Made by a program: the position numbers and the translations under genes. From Agrococcus casei LMG 22410 (GTDB lineage Bacteria; Actinomycetota; Actinomycetes; Actinomycetales; Microbacteriaceae), in the NCBI RefSeq assembly GCF_900163565.1, contig NZ_FUHU01000044.1, positions 124,001 to 188,000 on the forward strand: DNA of 64,000 nucleotides. The letters run 5' to 3'. The notes below the pieces were generated by a model that saw only the letters and a program-made list of their open reading frames with translations, did no database searches and was not told the DNA's origin. Positions 17,091 to 25,770 of the stretch are shown here, piece after piece. Every line of letters starts with the position of its first letter. The first letter of the stretch is position 1.

Positions 17091-18792
17091 TGATCCGCTG
17101 CCCCGTTCGCGAAGTCAGCGCATCAAGCACAGGGTTGCCGTTGTCACGCTTCGACCTCGAGCTCGATTTGGCCTTGGCATCGCGCGCGGCCTCCCGCTCG
17201 AGGCGAGCAGCCTCCTTGAGCTCTGCCTCGCGACGCTCCTCTTCTTCCTTCGCAAACGCTTCGGCCTCGGCAGCCGCCTCAGCAGCTCCGATTCGCGCCT
17301 GCAGCATCTCGAACGCAGACTCGCGATCGACAGCGTCGCGATACTTGGCATCGAGCGACGACGCCTGCACCACGGCATCCTGAGTGGCCTGGGGCGACGG
17401 ATCCATCGACCCCTGCGGCGCCCGCACCCGCGTCCAGGCAACCGGAGTCGGCGCACCCTTCTCGTTCATCACCGTCACGATCGCCTCGCCGATGCCGAGC
17501 TGCGTCAGCACCTCCTCGAGGTCGTAGTCGCTGTTGGGGTAAGTGCGCACGGTCTGACGCAGCGCCTTGGCAGAGTCGGGAGTGTGCGCACGAAGCTGAT
17601 GCTGGATGCGCGAGCCCAGCTGAGCGAGCACGTCACCAGGCACATCCTTGGGGGTCTGCGTCACGAAGAAGACGCCGACGCCCTTCGACCGGATGAGCCG
17701 CACAGTCTGCGTGATCGCCGCAAGGAAGTCCTTCGACGCATCATTGAAGAGCAGGTGCGCCTCGTCGAAGAAGAACACAAGCTTCGGCTTGTCGGGGTCG
17801 CCGACCTCGGGCAGCAGCTCGAACAGCTCTCCGAGCAGCCACATGAGGAACGTCGAGAACAGCCTCGGCTGCGACGCCACCTCCGGAATCTGCAGCAGGC
17901 TGATCACACCGCGACCGTCTGTGACCTGCAGCAGGTCATCGATCTCGAACTCGGGCTCGCCGAAGAACACCTCGGCTCCGTCGGCCGCAAACGCCGTCAG
18001 CTCACGCAGAATCACACCGACCGTCGCCTTCGAGACGCCGCCGATGCGACCGAGCTCCTCCTTGCCCTCATCGCCCGTGAGGTAGAGCAGCACCTCGCGC
18101 AGATCCTTCAGATCGACAAGCGGCAGACCCTGCTGGTCGGCAAACGCGAACACGAGCGACAGGCTCGACTCCTGCGTCTGGTTGAGGCCGAGCACCTTCG
18201 ACAGCAGCAGCGGACCGAAGTCGGTCACCGTCGCCCGAATCGGCACACCCGTGCCGCGGCCGCCGAGGCTGAACAGCTCACTCGGAAACGCCTTGCCCTC
18301 CCACGCCTGGCCGATGCCCTCGGTGCGAGCCAGCAGCTTCTCGCCGCTCTCGCCAGCAGTCAGCACACCCGTGAGGTCGCCCTTGATGTCGGGCGCGAAC
18401 ACGGGGACACCCGCATCAGACAGCTGCTCGGCCAGCACCTGCAGCGTCTTCGTCTTGCCGGTTCCGGTCGCACCTGCGACGAGCCCGTGGCGGTTCAGCA
18501 TGCGAAGCGGGATGCGCACCTGCACATCCGCACGCGCCTCCCCGTTCACGAGTGCACCGATGTCAAGTGAAGAGGCCTCCGACTTGTATCCGTCGCGGAT
18601 GACCGAGACACTCGGCTCGCTCAGCGGCCCCCCTGCCGCAGGCTCGGCCGGCGCTGCTGCTGGCTCGTCGACTGGCGCATCCGCCGCCTCCTCCGCATTC
18701 GCAGCCTCTGCCGCCTTCGCCTCTGCCTCGGCAAGCGCTCGCTGCGCTTCTTCGAGTGCCTTCTTCGCCTGCTCGATCTGGGAGTCGCTCAT
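17047..18792 (-). CDS. HerA-like ATPase (DUF853 / helicase HerA-like domain)
   Basis: A 581-residue cytosolic ATPase. The N-terminus (1-70) is an Ala/Glu-rich coiled-coil and linker. The P-loop is GATGTGKTKT (about residue 110), followed by VPVFAPDIKGDLTGV. Walker B is LVFFFDEAHLLF, and the C-terminal region has an Arg-containing VFFVTQTPKDVPGDVL. After about residue 500 comes a second charged coiled-coil. Relatives form hexameric DNA pumps but the job of the DUF853 group is unknown. The start is fixed by TAGTAT 6 nt before the ATG. Confidence 0.9.
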   Translation of the reverse strand: MSDSQIEQAKKALEEAQRALAEAEAKAAEAANAEEAADAPVDEPAAAPAEPAAGGPLSEPSVSVIRDGYKSEASSLDIGALVNGEARADVQVRIPLRMLNRHGLVAGATGTGKTKTLQVLAEQLSDAGVPVFAPDIKGDLTGVLTAGESGEKLLARTEGIGQAWEGKAFPSELFSLGGRGTGVPIRATVTDFGPLLLSKVLGLNQTQESSLSLVFAFADQQGLPLVDLKDLREVLLYLTGDEGKEELGRIGGVSKATVGVILRELTAFAADGAEVFFGEPEFEIDDLLQVTDGRGVISLLQIPEVASQPRLFSTFLMWLLGELFELLPEVGDPDKPKLVFFFDEAHLLFNDASKDFLAAITQTVRLIRSKGVGVFFVTQTPKDVPGDVLAQLGSRIQHQLRAHTPDSAKALRQTVRTYPNSDYDLEEVLTQLGIGEAIVTVMNEKGAPTPVAWTRVRAPQGSMDPSPQATQDAVVQASSLDAKYRDAVDRESAFEMLQARIGAAEAAAEAEAFAKEEEERREAELKEAARLEREAARDAKAKSSSRSKRDNGNPVLDALTSRTGQRIIKQVFRGILGNRRR

Positions 18793-18798
18793 AGTCAG

Positions 18799-18804
18799 AT
18801 ACTA
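18799..18804 (-). promoter_or_regulatory. putative -10 box of the HerA-like gene (leaderless)
   Basis: Minus-strand TAGTAT lies 6 nt before ATG 18792. Confidence 0.45.
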
Positions 18805-18809
18805 CGAGG

Positions 18810-20048
18810 CTATCCACGCCCCTGCACGGGCAGCTCGTCGGTTCGCGCGTCGCCGGTCGGCAGCGGTGCGATGCTGCGCGGCCGCACCACCGACCACAGC
18901 ACGATCACGCCGACGACCGCCGAGATCGCGACCGCCGAGGCCATCGGAACAGCGCTCGTCACCGGGAACATCCCGATCACCGGCCCCACCAGCGCCGCAC
19001 CGAGCATGCCGGTGGCACCGATCAGGCTGGCGGCGGTTCCGGCATCGCGACCGTGACGGCCGAGCCCGATCGCCTGCACCGCCGGGTTCACAAGCCCCAC
19101 CCCGAACTCGTACAGGAACAGCGCGACGATGATCACCACGACATGCGCATCCAGCAGCGCGACAGACAGCATGAGGATGCCCATCAGCAGCAGGTAGGCA
19201 GTGCCGAGCATGAGCGTGACAGGGGGTCCGTGTCGCGTCGAGAAGAGCGGCGACACCTGCGAACCGCTGACGACACCGATCGCACAGACCGCGAACACCG
19301 CACCGAACTGCAGCTCGGTGAACCCATACACGCCCTGCAGCAGCAGCGACGCACTCGCCAGGTACGAGAACAGGCCACCCCACGTCGCGAACGCGAGCAG
19401 CAGGATGCCGACGTAGACGCGGTCGCTCAGCACGCGCCGATAGCGCGTGAAGAACGGCTCGGCAGTGCCGAACCCGCGCCCGCGCGGATGCGTCTCGCGC
19501 AGGATCAGCGCCTGCAGCACGATCATGAGCAGCCCGTAGCCGGCGAGCACCACGAAGATGCCGCGCCACTCGACCACGCTCAGCAGCAGCGAGCCGACGA
19601 TCGGCGCGACCACGGGCGCCGCACCCTGCACCAGCATGAGGCGGCTGAGCGCGACGATCAGCCGATCGCCCGAGAACAGGTCGCGCACCATCGCCATCGC
19701 GACGACCGCACCGCCCGCAGCGCCGAGGCCCTGCAGGATGCGCAGCAGCGACAGCACCTCGATGTCGGGTGCCATCGCAACGCCGAGCGAAGCCAGCACA
19801 TGCACCGAGTTCGCAGCCAGCAGCGGAATGCGCCTGCCGATGCGGTCGCTGAGCGGCCCGACGACCAGCTGGCCGAGCGCGAACCCGAGGGTCGTCGCGG
19901 CAAGCGTCAGCTGCACCTGGCCGTCGGCGACGCCGAAGTCCTCCCGCAGCTGCGGGAACGCCGGCAGATACAGGTCAATCGTGAACGGCCCGAGCCCCGT
20001 GAGCAGCCCGAGCGTCACGAGTGTGACGATCTGCCTCGATCTAGACAA
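18810..20048 (-). CDS. Bcr/CflA-family drug-resistance MFS transporter
   Basis: A 412-residue, 12-helix MFS exporter. It shows the Bcr/CflA marks: GPFTIDLYLPAFPQL in helix 1, GPLSDRIGRRIPLL after helix 2 and LRILQGLGAAGGAVVAMAMVRD. Substrates are likely hydrophobic drugs, by family. The start is taken as TTG 20048, which overlaps the amidohydrolase stop by 8 bases and gives the normal N-terminus; the longer upstream extension is a shadow of that gene. Confidence 0.88.
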   Translation of the reverse strand: MSRSRQIVTLVTLGLLTGLGPFTIDLYLPAFPQLREDFGVADGQVQLTLAATTLGFALGQLVVGPLSDRIGRRIPLLAANSVHVLASLGVAMAPDIEVLSLLRILQGLGAAGGAVVAMAMVRDLFSGDRLIVALSRLMLVQGAAPVVAPIVGSLLLSVVEWRGIFVVLAGYGLLMIVLQALILRETHPRGRGFGTAEPFFTRYRRVLSDRVYVGILLLAFATWGGLFSYLASASLLLQGVYGFTELQFGAVFAVCAIGVVSGSQVSPLFSTRHGPPVTLMLGTAYLLLMGILMLSVALLDAHVVVIIVALFLYEFGVGLVNPAVQAIGLGRHGRDAGTAASLIGATGMLGAALVGPVIGMFPVTSAVPMASAVAISAVVGVIVLWSVVRPRSIAPLPTGDARTDELPVQGRG

Positions 20049-21240
20049 GCTCGCGCGATGCCACGCGCTCTTCGCGGGTCTCCTCATCGAACTCGAAGAC
20101 GCGCTTGCCGTCGACCCACACGCCCGTGGGGCGCGCCATGGTGTCGGCCCAGTCGCCGCTCCACAGCACGAGGTCGGCACGCTTGCCGACTTCGAGAGAG
20201 CCGACTTCAGCGTCGACGCCGAGCACCTTCGCCGGGTTGATCGTGATGGCACGCAGCGCAGTGTCGCGGTCGAGCCCCTCGCGCATCGCCAGGCTCGCCT
20301 GGTGCACGTGGAACGAGATCGGAATCACCGGGTGGTCCGTGATCAGCGACACCTCGACGCCCGCAGCCGCCAGCTTCGCGGGGTTCGCAATCGAGCGACC
20401 GCGCAACTCCATCTTCGACTTGGTCGTGAAGAGGGGCCCGATCAGCACGGGGATGCCCTTCTCAGCGAGCAGATCGGCGACGAGGTGCGCTTCGGTGCCG
20501 TGATCGATGACGAGCTTGTAGCCGAACTCCTCAGACAGGCGCACAGCAGTGACGACGTCATCTGCACGGTGGCAGTGCTGACGCCACGGGATCTCGCCGC
20601 GCAGCACCTGGGCGAGCGCCTCGTTCGTGACGTCGCGTGCGAACGGCTTGCCCTCGGCTGCAGCGTGAGCCTGCTGCGCCATGTAGTTCTGAGCCTCGAA
20701 GAACGCCTCGCGAATGACCTTCGCGTTGCCGAGCCTGGTCGACGGAGTCTGGCGCTTCTCGCCGTAGACGCGCTTGGGGTTCTCGCCGAGCGCCGACTTC
20801 ATGCCAGCCGGCACGCGCAGCGTCATCTCGTCGACGATCCGGCCCCACGTGTGCAGCGTCGTCGCCTGACCGCCGATCGGGTTTCCGGACCCTGGGTTGA
20901 CGTTCACTGTCGTGACGCCGCCAGCCAGTGCCGCATCCCATCCCTCTTCGAGGGGGTCGATCGCGTCGATCGTGCGCACGCCGGCCTGGTTGACGCCGGT
21001 CATCTCGTTCGTGTCGCTCGCGGCGCCGCCGTCGCCTTCCGGATGCACGCCCAGGTGCACGTGCGCATCGACGAGTCCGGGGGTCAGGTGTGCGCCGCCG
21101 GCATCGACGACCTCGGCGCCTTCTGGAACAGCGATGTCTGCTCCGAGCGCCGCGATGCGACCGTCTTCGATGACGACAGTGCCGTCGAATGCCTCACCCG
21201 TGACGGGGATGACGTGTGCGTTCGTGATTGCGATGGTCAA
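20041..21240 (-). CDS. amidohydrolase (imidazolonepropionase-like metal hydrolase)
   Basis: A 399-residue member of the amidohydrolase superfamily. The metal motif is LVDAHVHLGVH (HxH) after LTPG, with later His residues in WRQHCHRADD and DHGTEAHLV, and Asp in ITDHPV. The C-terminal composite domain is VGSLEVGKRADLVLW. The start chosen is TTG 21240, with GAGGAG 8 bases upstream; an ATG 12 codons earlier lacks a site. Overlaps the MFS gene start, so the two are coupled. The substrate is unknown, likely a cyclic amide or a dipeptide derivative. Confidence 0.87.
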   Translation of the reverse strand: MTIAITNAHVIPVTGEAFDGTVVIEDGRIAALGADIAVPEGAEVVDAGGAHLTPGLVDAHVHLGVHPEGDGGAASDTNEMTGVNQAGVRTIDAIDPLEEGWDAALAGGVTTVNVNPGSGNPIGGQATTLHTWGRIVDEMTLRVPAGMKSALGENPKRVYGEKRQTPSTRLGNAKVIREAFFEAQNYMAQQAHAAAEGKPFARDVTNEALAQVLRGEIPWRQHCHRADDVVTAVRLSEEFGYKLVIDHGTEAHLVADLLAEKGIPVLIGPLFTTKSKMELRGRSIANPAKLAAAGVEVSLITDHPVIPISFHVHQASLAMREGLDRDTALRAITINPAKVLGVDAEVGSLEVGKRADLVLWSGDWADTMARPTGVWVDGKRVFEFDEETREERVASRELV

Positions 21241-21321
21241 GCGTCTCTCCTCTTCGCAGTCGCGCACAGTGCGCACGCGACATCCGAGCCCAGGCTACGC
21301 CTTTCGATTGAGATACGACAA

Positions 21322-21777
21322 TCAGTCGTCGGCCATGTCGTCGAAACGCTCTTCGAGGCGGGTCATCACGTCTTCCCAGCCCTCGGTCAGCGGGTCGATG
21401 TCGTCGAACGCGATGCCGGTCTGGGCGACGGTGACGACGGTTCCGCCATCGCCCTCTGCGAAGTCGACCGACACGCTGCTCTCGCCCGACTCGCCCGACC
21501 AGTGCCACGAGTACTCGAGGCGCCTGCCGTCGATCACCTCGGTGAATTCGCCCGCGACGGCCATGCCGCCCGACACGGTGTGCATGCGGTAGATGCCGCC
21601 GATCTGCGCATCGACTTCGTAGCGGGTGTCGTCGAACATCGGCCACCACCACTCGGCCAACAGCTCGGGGTCGACCCAGTGCTGCCAGACCTCGTCAATG
21701 CGACCGGCAACGAACGACCGCACTTCAAGTCGTTCCTCTTCGATGAATTCCTCGTCATCTGTGAAGGCAGCGTTCAT
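21322..21777 (-). CDS. SRPBCC / AHSA1-domain protein
   Basis: A 151-residue START-like protein of the Aha1/CalC type: RSFVAGRIDEVWQHWVDPELLAEWWWP at the N-terminal strand-helix, FTEVIDGRRLEYSWHW, and a C-terminal helix GWEDVMTRLEERF. These single-domain proteins bind hydrophobic ligands; the ligand here is unknown. ATG 21777 is preferred over the upstream ATG at 21795, which adds an atypical extension. Confidence 0.82.
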   Translation of the reverse strand: MNAAFTDDEEFIEEERLEVRSFVAGRIDEVWQHWVDPELLAEWWWPMFDDTRYEVDAQIGGIYRMHTVSGGMAVAGEFTEVIDGRRLEYSWHWSGESGESSVSVDFAEGDGGTVVTVAQTGIAFDDIDPLTEGWEDVMTRLEERFDDMADD

Positions 21778-21858
21778 GAGTTCATGGTGACACACTCATG
21801 CACGGCTGGCTATTGTGTACTCACCCCCAGTTTCCAGCGCCAGAAGAGTCCATAACGC

Positions 21859-23232
21859 ATGACTACACCCGCAACGTCGCGTCGTCTCACAAGAAATGAG
21901 CGTCTCGACCGCCTTCCATTCACGAAGAAGCACGGAAGGATGCTGTTCGGCAGCGGCGTGGGCTGGGCCCTCGACGCCATGGATGTCGGTCTGATCTCAT
22001 TCGTCATGGCTGCGCTCGCAGTGCACTGGGACCTCGACACGACGACCCTCGGATTCATCGGCTCGATCGGCTTCGTCGGCATGGCCATCGGCGCCACGTT
22101 CGGCGGCCTGCTCGCCGACAAGATCGGTCGCCGCCAGGTCTTCGCAGTGACCCTGCTGATCTACGGCATCGCAACCGGCGCATCCGCCCTCGCCACCGGC
22201 GTCGGCATGCTCATCGTGCTGCGATTCATCGTCGGCCTCGGACTCGGCGCAGAGCTGCCGGTCGCCTCGACCCTCATCTCGGAGTTCGCCCCCAAGCGGA
22301 TTCGCGGCCGAGTGGTCGTCTGGCTCGAAGCCTTCTGGGCAGTCGGCTGGATCGCCGCCGCCTGCATCGGCACCTTCGTCATTCCCCTCAGCGAAAACGG
22401 CTGGCGCTGGGGCTTCGCAATCGGCCTCGTGCCCGCCGCCTACGCGATCGTCATCCGCTTCGGCCTCCCCGAGTCAGTGCGGTTCCTCGAGTCGAAGGGC
22501 CGTCTCGACGAGGCTGAGCACATCGTGCGCGACTTCGAGAACTCCGCCGGCATCGCGCATCCGACCCCCGGACCCGAGACGCAGGCACTCGAAGTCGTTC
22601 CGGCGAGGAACAAGAAGACGGATGCGCGCACGAGCGACGGCGACGCCCCGGGAATCTGGAGCAAGGGTCTGCGTCGCCGCACCTCTGGCCTCTGGATCAT
22701 CTGGTTCTGCATCAACCTGTCGTACTACGGCGCCTTCATCTGGATTCCGTCGCTGCTGGTCGCACAGGGATTCGACCTCGTGAAGTCGTTCACCTTCACA
22801 CTGATCATCACGCTCGCTCAGCTGCCCGGCTACGCAGTGTCTGCCTGGCTGATCGAAGCGTGGGGCCGCCGCGCGACCCTTGCGACCTTCATGGTCGGCT
22901 CTGCCGGGTCAGCGGTGTTCTTCGGCCTCGCGACGACCGAGCCCATGATCATCACCGCCGGCTGCATGCTGTCGTTCTTCAACCTAGGCGCATGGGGCGC
23001 GCTCTATGCGATCGGCCCCGAGCTCTACCCCACCGACATTCGCGGAACCGGCACTGGAGCCGCCGCCGGATTCGGGCGCATCGCCTCGATCATCTCGCCG
23101 TTCATCGTGCCGCTGGTGATCGTGTCGGGCGGGCCCGTCATGGTGTTCGCGATCTTCGGTGTCGCGTTCCTGATCGCGGCCTGCGCGGTGTTCCTGCTGC
23201 CGGAGCTCAAGGGTGCATCCCTCCAGCAGTGA
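21859..23232 (+). CDS. MFS transporter, metabolite:H+ symporter type
   Basis: A 457-residue 12-helix transporter. The N-terminal segment GVGWALDAMDVGLISF and the loop LADKIGRRQVF (MFS signature) fit the aromatic-acid/sugar symporter branch, and GAELPVASTLISEFAPKRIRGR is the typical loop after helix 4. A cytosolic loop of about 50 residues separates the halves. The substrate is not determined. The 3' end overlaps the next gene by 20 bases. Confidence 0.87.
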   Translation: MTTPATSRRLTRNERLDRLPFTKKHGRMLFGSGVGWALDAMDVGLISFVMAALAVHWDLDTTTLGFIGSIGFVGMAIGATFGGLLADKIGRRQVFAVTLLIYGIATGASALATGVGMLIVLRFIVGLGLGAELPVASTLISEFAPKRIRGRVVVWLEAFWAVGWIAAACIGTFVIPLSENGWRWGFAIGLVPAAYAIVIRFGLPESVRFLESKGRLDEAEHIVRDFENSAGIAHPTPGPETQALEVVPARNKKTDARTSDGDAPGIWSKGLRRRTSGLWIIWFCINLSYYGAFIWIPSLLVAQGFDLVKSFTFTLIITLAQLPGYAVSAWLIEAWGRRATLATFMVGSAGSAVFFGLATTEPMIITAGCMLSFFNLGAWGALYAIGPELYPTDIRGTGTGAAAGFGRIASIISPFIVPLVIVSGGPVMVFAIFGVAFLIAACAVFLLPELKGASLQQ

Positions 23233-23590
23233 CCGGGCTGGCAGCGACCGGCGCGAGCTCGTCGTCGAGCACGTGCTGCGCTGCGTCGAGGCGATTCCGC
23301 CGGGCCGCGTCGCCGCCTACGGAGTGATCGGACGCATCGTCGGCATCGGCCCGCGACAGGTGGGATCGATCATGCGCCACTACGCGCGCGAGTCGCCATG
23401 GTGGCGTGTCACGAACCATGCGGGTGACTTCTCGGGCGGGCTGCTCAGCCGTGCTCGAGCGCACTGGGAGGTCGAGGGCATCCGTGTGAAGGCCAACGGA
23501 CTCGGCTGCCGATACAGCGACTACGGCGCCGACGAGAGCCGGCTCGCCGCCGACTACCGCGTCGCTGCCGGTGATCTGCCTGTGCTTTGA
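23213..23590 (+). CDS. alkyltransferase-like (Atl) DNA repair protein, MGMT family
   Basis: A 125-residue homologue of the C-terminal DNA-binding domain of O6-alkylguanine-DNA alkyltransferase: IPPGRVAAYGVIGRIVG and RQVGSIMR form the HTH. The active-site PCHRV is replaced by PWWRV, so there is no acceptor Cys. Atl proteins bind alkylated bases and pass them to nucleotide excision repair rather than removing the alkyl group. The start is GTG 23213, inside the upstream MFS gene; a later start is possible. Confidence 0.85.
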   Translation: MHPSSSDRAGSDRRELVVEHVLRCVEAIPPGRVAAYGVIGRIVGIGPRQVGSIMRHYARESPWWRVTNHAGDFSGGLLSRARAHWEVEGIRVKANGLGCRYSDYGADESRLAADYRVAAGDLPVL

Positions 23591-23593
23591 GCC

Positions 23594-23670
23594 GCGCACA
23601 GAAGTGGGGCTGAGCGGGGCTCCGCGTGGATAATCCACTCGGAGCCCCGCTCAGAGGGCGCCCTGTGCGC
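23594..23670. repeat. nested palindromic repeat A, 77 bp (upstream of DUF559 gene)
   Basis: Three nested inverted repeats: outer GCGCACAG/CTGTGCGC, middle CTGAGCGGGGCTCCG/CGGAGCCCCGCTCAG (15 bp, perfect), and inner GTGGAT-A-ATCCAC. The first 45 bases (23594-23638) are identical to 24563-24607 in copy B. Confidence 0.85.
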
Positions 23671-23735
23671 CGCCATAGAAGCAACTCTCCACAGCGCTGG
23701 CTTTCAACAGAACCGCATCCGAGCTATCACCCGGC

Positions 23736-24602
23736 GTGCGCAAGAAGCATCATGACCGGATGCAAGACCACGGTGTGCACACGCGCAAACAGCTTCACAC
23801 CCGAGGCTTCAATCCATCGCAGATTCGCACCGCGGTGAACCGCGGCCGCCTCAGACGAATACGGCCCGGATGGTTCGCCACCCCACAAGCCGACCTCAAC
23901 GCGGTTCGAGCAGTTGCCCTAGGAGGCTGCTGCGGCTGCATCTCAGCCTTGAGGCATCACGGCGTCTGGGTGCCCGAGACGACGAAGCTGCACATGCGCG
24001 CAGCGGATCACATCACCGTGAAGCACTCGTCGTGCAGACCGTTCGGCGCCAATCCTCCTGTGGTTTCGGCAGTGGACGACATCGACACTGCAACACGCAG
24101 CGCAGCACGTTGTCTGAACGACGAGCAATTCGTCGTCGTACTCGACTCGCTGCTGCATCTGAAGCGAGCGACCGAGCACCAGCTGCGAACGTGGCTGCGC
24201 CAGGCTCCGCTGCGAGTACAGCGCCTGGTGGACATGACCGCTGAAGCCGAAGCAGGAACCGAGACGATGACTCGACTCCGGCTGCGCGCAAAGGGCGTCC
24301 GTGCGCGCACGCAGGTGTGGTTGGCAGCCGACTGCCGCGTCGACTTGCTGATCGGCGACCGGCTGGTCATCGAATGCGACAGCGAGCGTTGGCACGGTTC
24401 ATGGGAGGCCCGCGAGCGAGACCTTGCTCGCGACCGAATGCTGGTCGCGAAGGGATTTCTGGTCATCAGACTGAGCTATCGCCAGATACATGACCAGTGG
24501 CCACTGATCGAACGAGACCTGCTGCAGATCATTCGCGACCGGCGGCATGTGTGGCCGCGCCAGCGCACAGAAGTGGGGCTGAGCGGGGCTCCGCGTGGAT
24601 AA
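23736..24602 (+). CDS. DUF559 nuclease-like protein with AbiEi-type N-terminal domain
   Basis: A 288-residue protein. The N-terminal 60 residues are winged-helix-like (THTRKQLHTRGF style, then GRLRRIRPGWFATP), as in AbiEi/DUF559 proteins. The C-terminal DUF559 domain (about 195-275) has the Vsr/PD-(D/E)XK pattern: CRVDLLIGDRLVIECDSERWHG, ERDLARDRMLVAKGFLVIRLSY. Start GTG 23736; ATG 23760 is an alternative. The last 13 codons and the TAA stop lie inside repeat B, and a matching repeat lies upstream, so the gene is framed by repeats. No toxin partner is adjacent. DNA cleavage is inferred from the fold, not shown. Confidence 0.85.
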   Translation: MRKKHHDRMQDHGVHTRKQLHTRGFNPSQIRTAVNRGRLRRIRPGWFATPQADLNAVRAVALGGCCGCISALRHHGVWVPETTKLHMRAADHITVKHSSCRPFGANPPVVSAVDDIDTATRSAARCLNDEQFVVVLDSLLHLKRATEHQLRTWLRQAPLRVQRLVDMTAEAEAGTETMTRLRLRAKGVRARTQVWLAADCRVDLLIGDRLVIECDSERWHGSWEARERDLARDRMLVAKGFLVIRLSYRQIHDQWPLIERDLLQIIRDRRHVWPRQRTEVGLSGAPRG

Positions 24603-24638
24603 TCCACACGGGCCACCGCTCAGCCCAACTCTGTGCGC
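24563..24638. repeat. nested palindromic repeat B, 76 bp (overlaps end of DUF559 gene)
   Basis: Same outer (GCGCACAG/CTGTGCGC) and inner (GTGGATAATCCAC) palindromes as copy A. The middle stem has diverged on its right side. The stop codon of the DUF559 gene (24600-24602) is in the inner palindrome. It also sits just downstream of chvE on the other strand, where it could end transcription. Confidence 0.85.
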
Positions 24639-24643
24639 TCTGC

Positions 24644-25753
24644 TTACTGCTCCGTCAGCGGGCCCAGCTTGGGGTCGTCTGCGTAGACCTCAGCTGCGTT
24701 CTCCTGCGTCACGATGACCGGGTCGAGGAGGATCGAGGGGATGTCGGCAGAGCCGTTGTCCATGCCCTCAGCACCCTCGGGTGTCTCGCCTGCCTGCAGC
24801 GTCGAGATCAGGTCGATCGTGTCAGCGACGAGGATGCGGGTGTCCTTGCTGATCGTGGAGTACTGCACGCCCTCCATGATCGACTTGACCGACTCGACCT
24901 CGGAGTCCTGGCCGGTGACGACCGGGGTGTCGAGGCCAGCGTCTGACGTCGATGCGAGGATCGCACGAGCCAGCGTGTCGTTCGGCGAGAGCACACCGTG
25001 CAGCTCGGTTCCGCCACGGTAGTTGGCCGTGATCAGGTTGTCCATGCGCTCCTGAGCGTTCTCAGCGAGCCATCCTTGTGTAGCAGTAGCGGCCAGCTCC
25101 GACTGGCCCGACACGACGTTCAGGGTGCCGTCATCGATCTTCGGCTGCAGGACGCTCATTGCACCCTCGAAGAACACCGGTGCGTTCGAGTCGTCGGGCG
25201 AGCCCGAGAACAGCTCGATGTTGTAGGTGTCTGCATCGGGGAAGCGGTCTGCCATGCCATCGAGCAGAGCCTGGCCCTGCAGCTCGCCGACGCGGTAGTT
25301 GTCGAACGCGATGTAGTAGTCAAGGTTCTCGGTGCCCTGGATGAGGCGGTCGTACGAGATCACCAGGATGCCAGCATCCTTGGCAGCCTGCAGCTGCGTT
25401 GCGAGCTGGCCGGTGTCAGCGGCACCGATGACGATCACCTGTGCGCCGTTCTGGATCATGGCCTCGATCTGCGACTGCTGGTCCTGCACGGCGTTCGCCG
25501 AGCCGGCGTACTGCACGTCGGGGGTGAAGCCAGCCTCTTCGAGGCCGTTGACGAACAGGTCGCCTGCAAGCACCCAGTTCTCACTGGTCTTGTCGGGCAG
25601 TGCAACGCCAATGCGGGCGTCTGCGTCGAAGCCGGCTCCGCCGTCGGTGCCGTCTCCGTCGCCTGAGGTGTCTTCGCGTCCGGTGCCGCAGCCGGCGAGC
25701 ACGAGGCCCGCGACCGTTGCGAGCGCCATCGCTCCAAACAGTTTCTTCTTCAT
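24644..25753 (-). CDS. chvE: sugar ABC transporter substrate-binding lipoprotein (ChvE-like)
   Basis: A 369-residue lipoprotein that captures monosaccharides outside the membrane for the importer encoded next to it. Signal peptide with lipobox LVLAGC (Cys22), a Gly/Asp linker, then a periplasmic-binding-protein fold: IGVALPDKTSENWVLAGD, DQQSQIEAMIQNGAQVIVIGA and ISYDRLI. The length and motifs fit the multiple-monosaccharide family. It is last translated in this block's minus-strand order mmsA-mmsB-chvE, 17 bases after mmsB. Confidence 0.92.
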   Translation of the reverse strand: MKKKLFGAMALATVAGLVLAGCGTGREDTSGDGDGTDGGAGFDADARIGVALPDKTSENWVLAGDLFVNGLEEAGFTPDVQYAGSANAVQDQQSQIEAMIQNGAQVIVIGAADTGQLATQLQAAKDAGILVISYDRLIQGTENLDYYIAFDNYRVGELQGQALLDGMADRFPDADTYNIELFSGSPDDSNAPVFFEGAMSVLQPKIDDGTLNVVSGQSELAATATQGWLAENAQERMDNLITANYRGGTELHGVLSPNDTLARAILASTSDAGLDTPVVTGQDSEVESVKSIMEGVQYSTISKDTRILVADTIDLISTLQAGETPEGAEGMDNGSADIPSILLDPVIVTQENAAEVYADDPKLGPLTEQ

Positions 25754-25770
25754 GGATTTCTTCCTTTTCT

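Noticed and set aside
19053-20240. 395-codon plus-strand frame opposite the Bcr/CflA transporter
   Set aside because: Composition (Arg, Gln, His, Asp-rich) is that of an antisense shadow.
23736-24602. Type IV toxin-antitoxin (AbiE) system
   Set aside because: The AbiEi-like N-terminus is present but no AbiEii nucleotidyltransferase toxin is adjacent; the C-terminal domain is DUF559.
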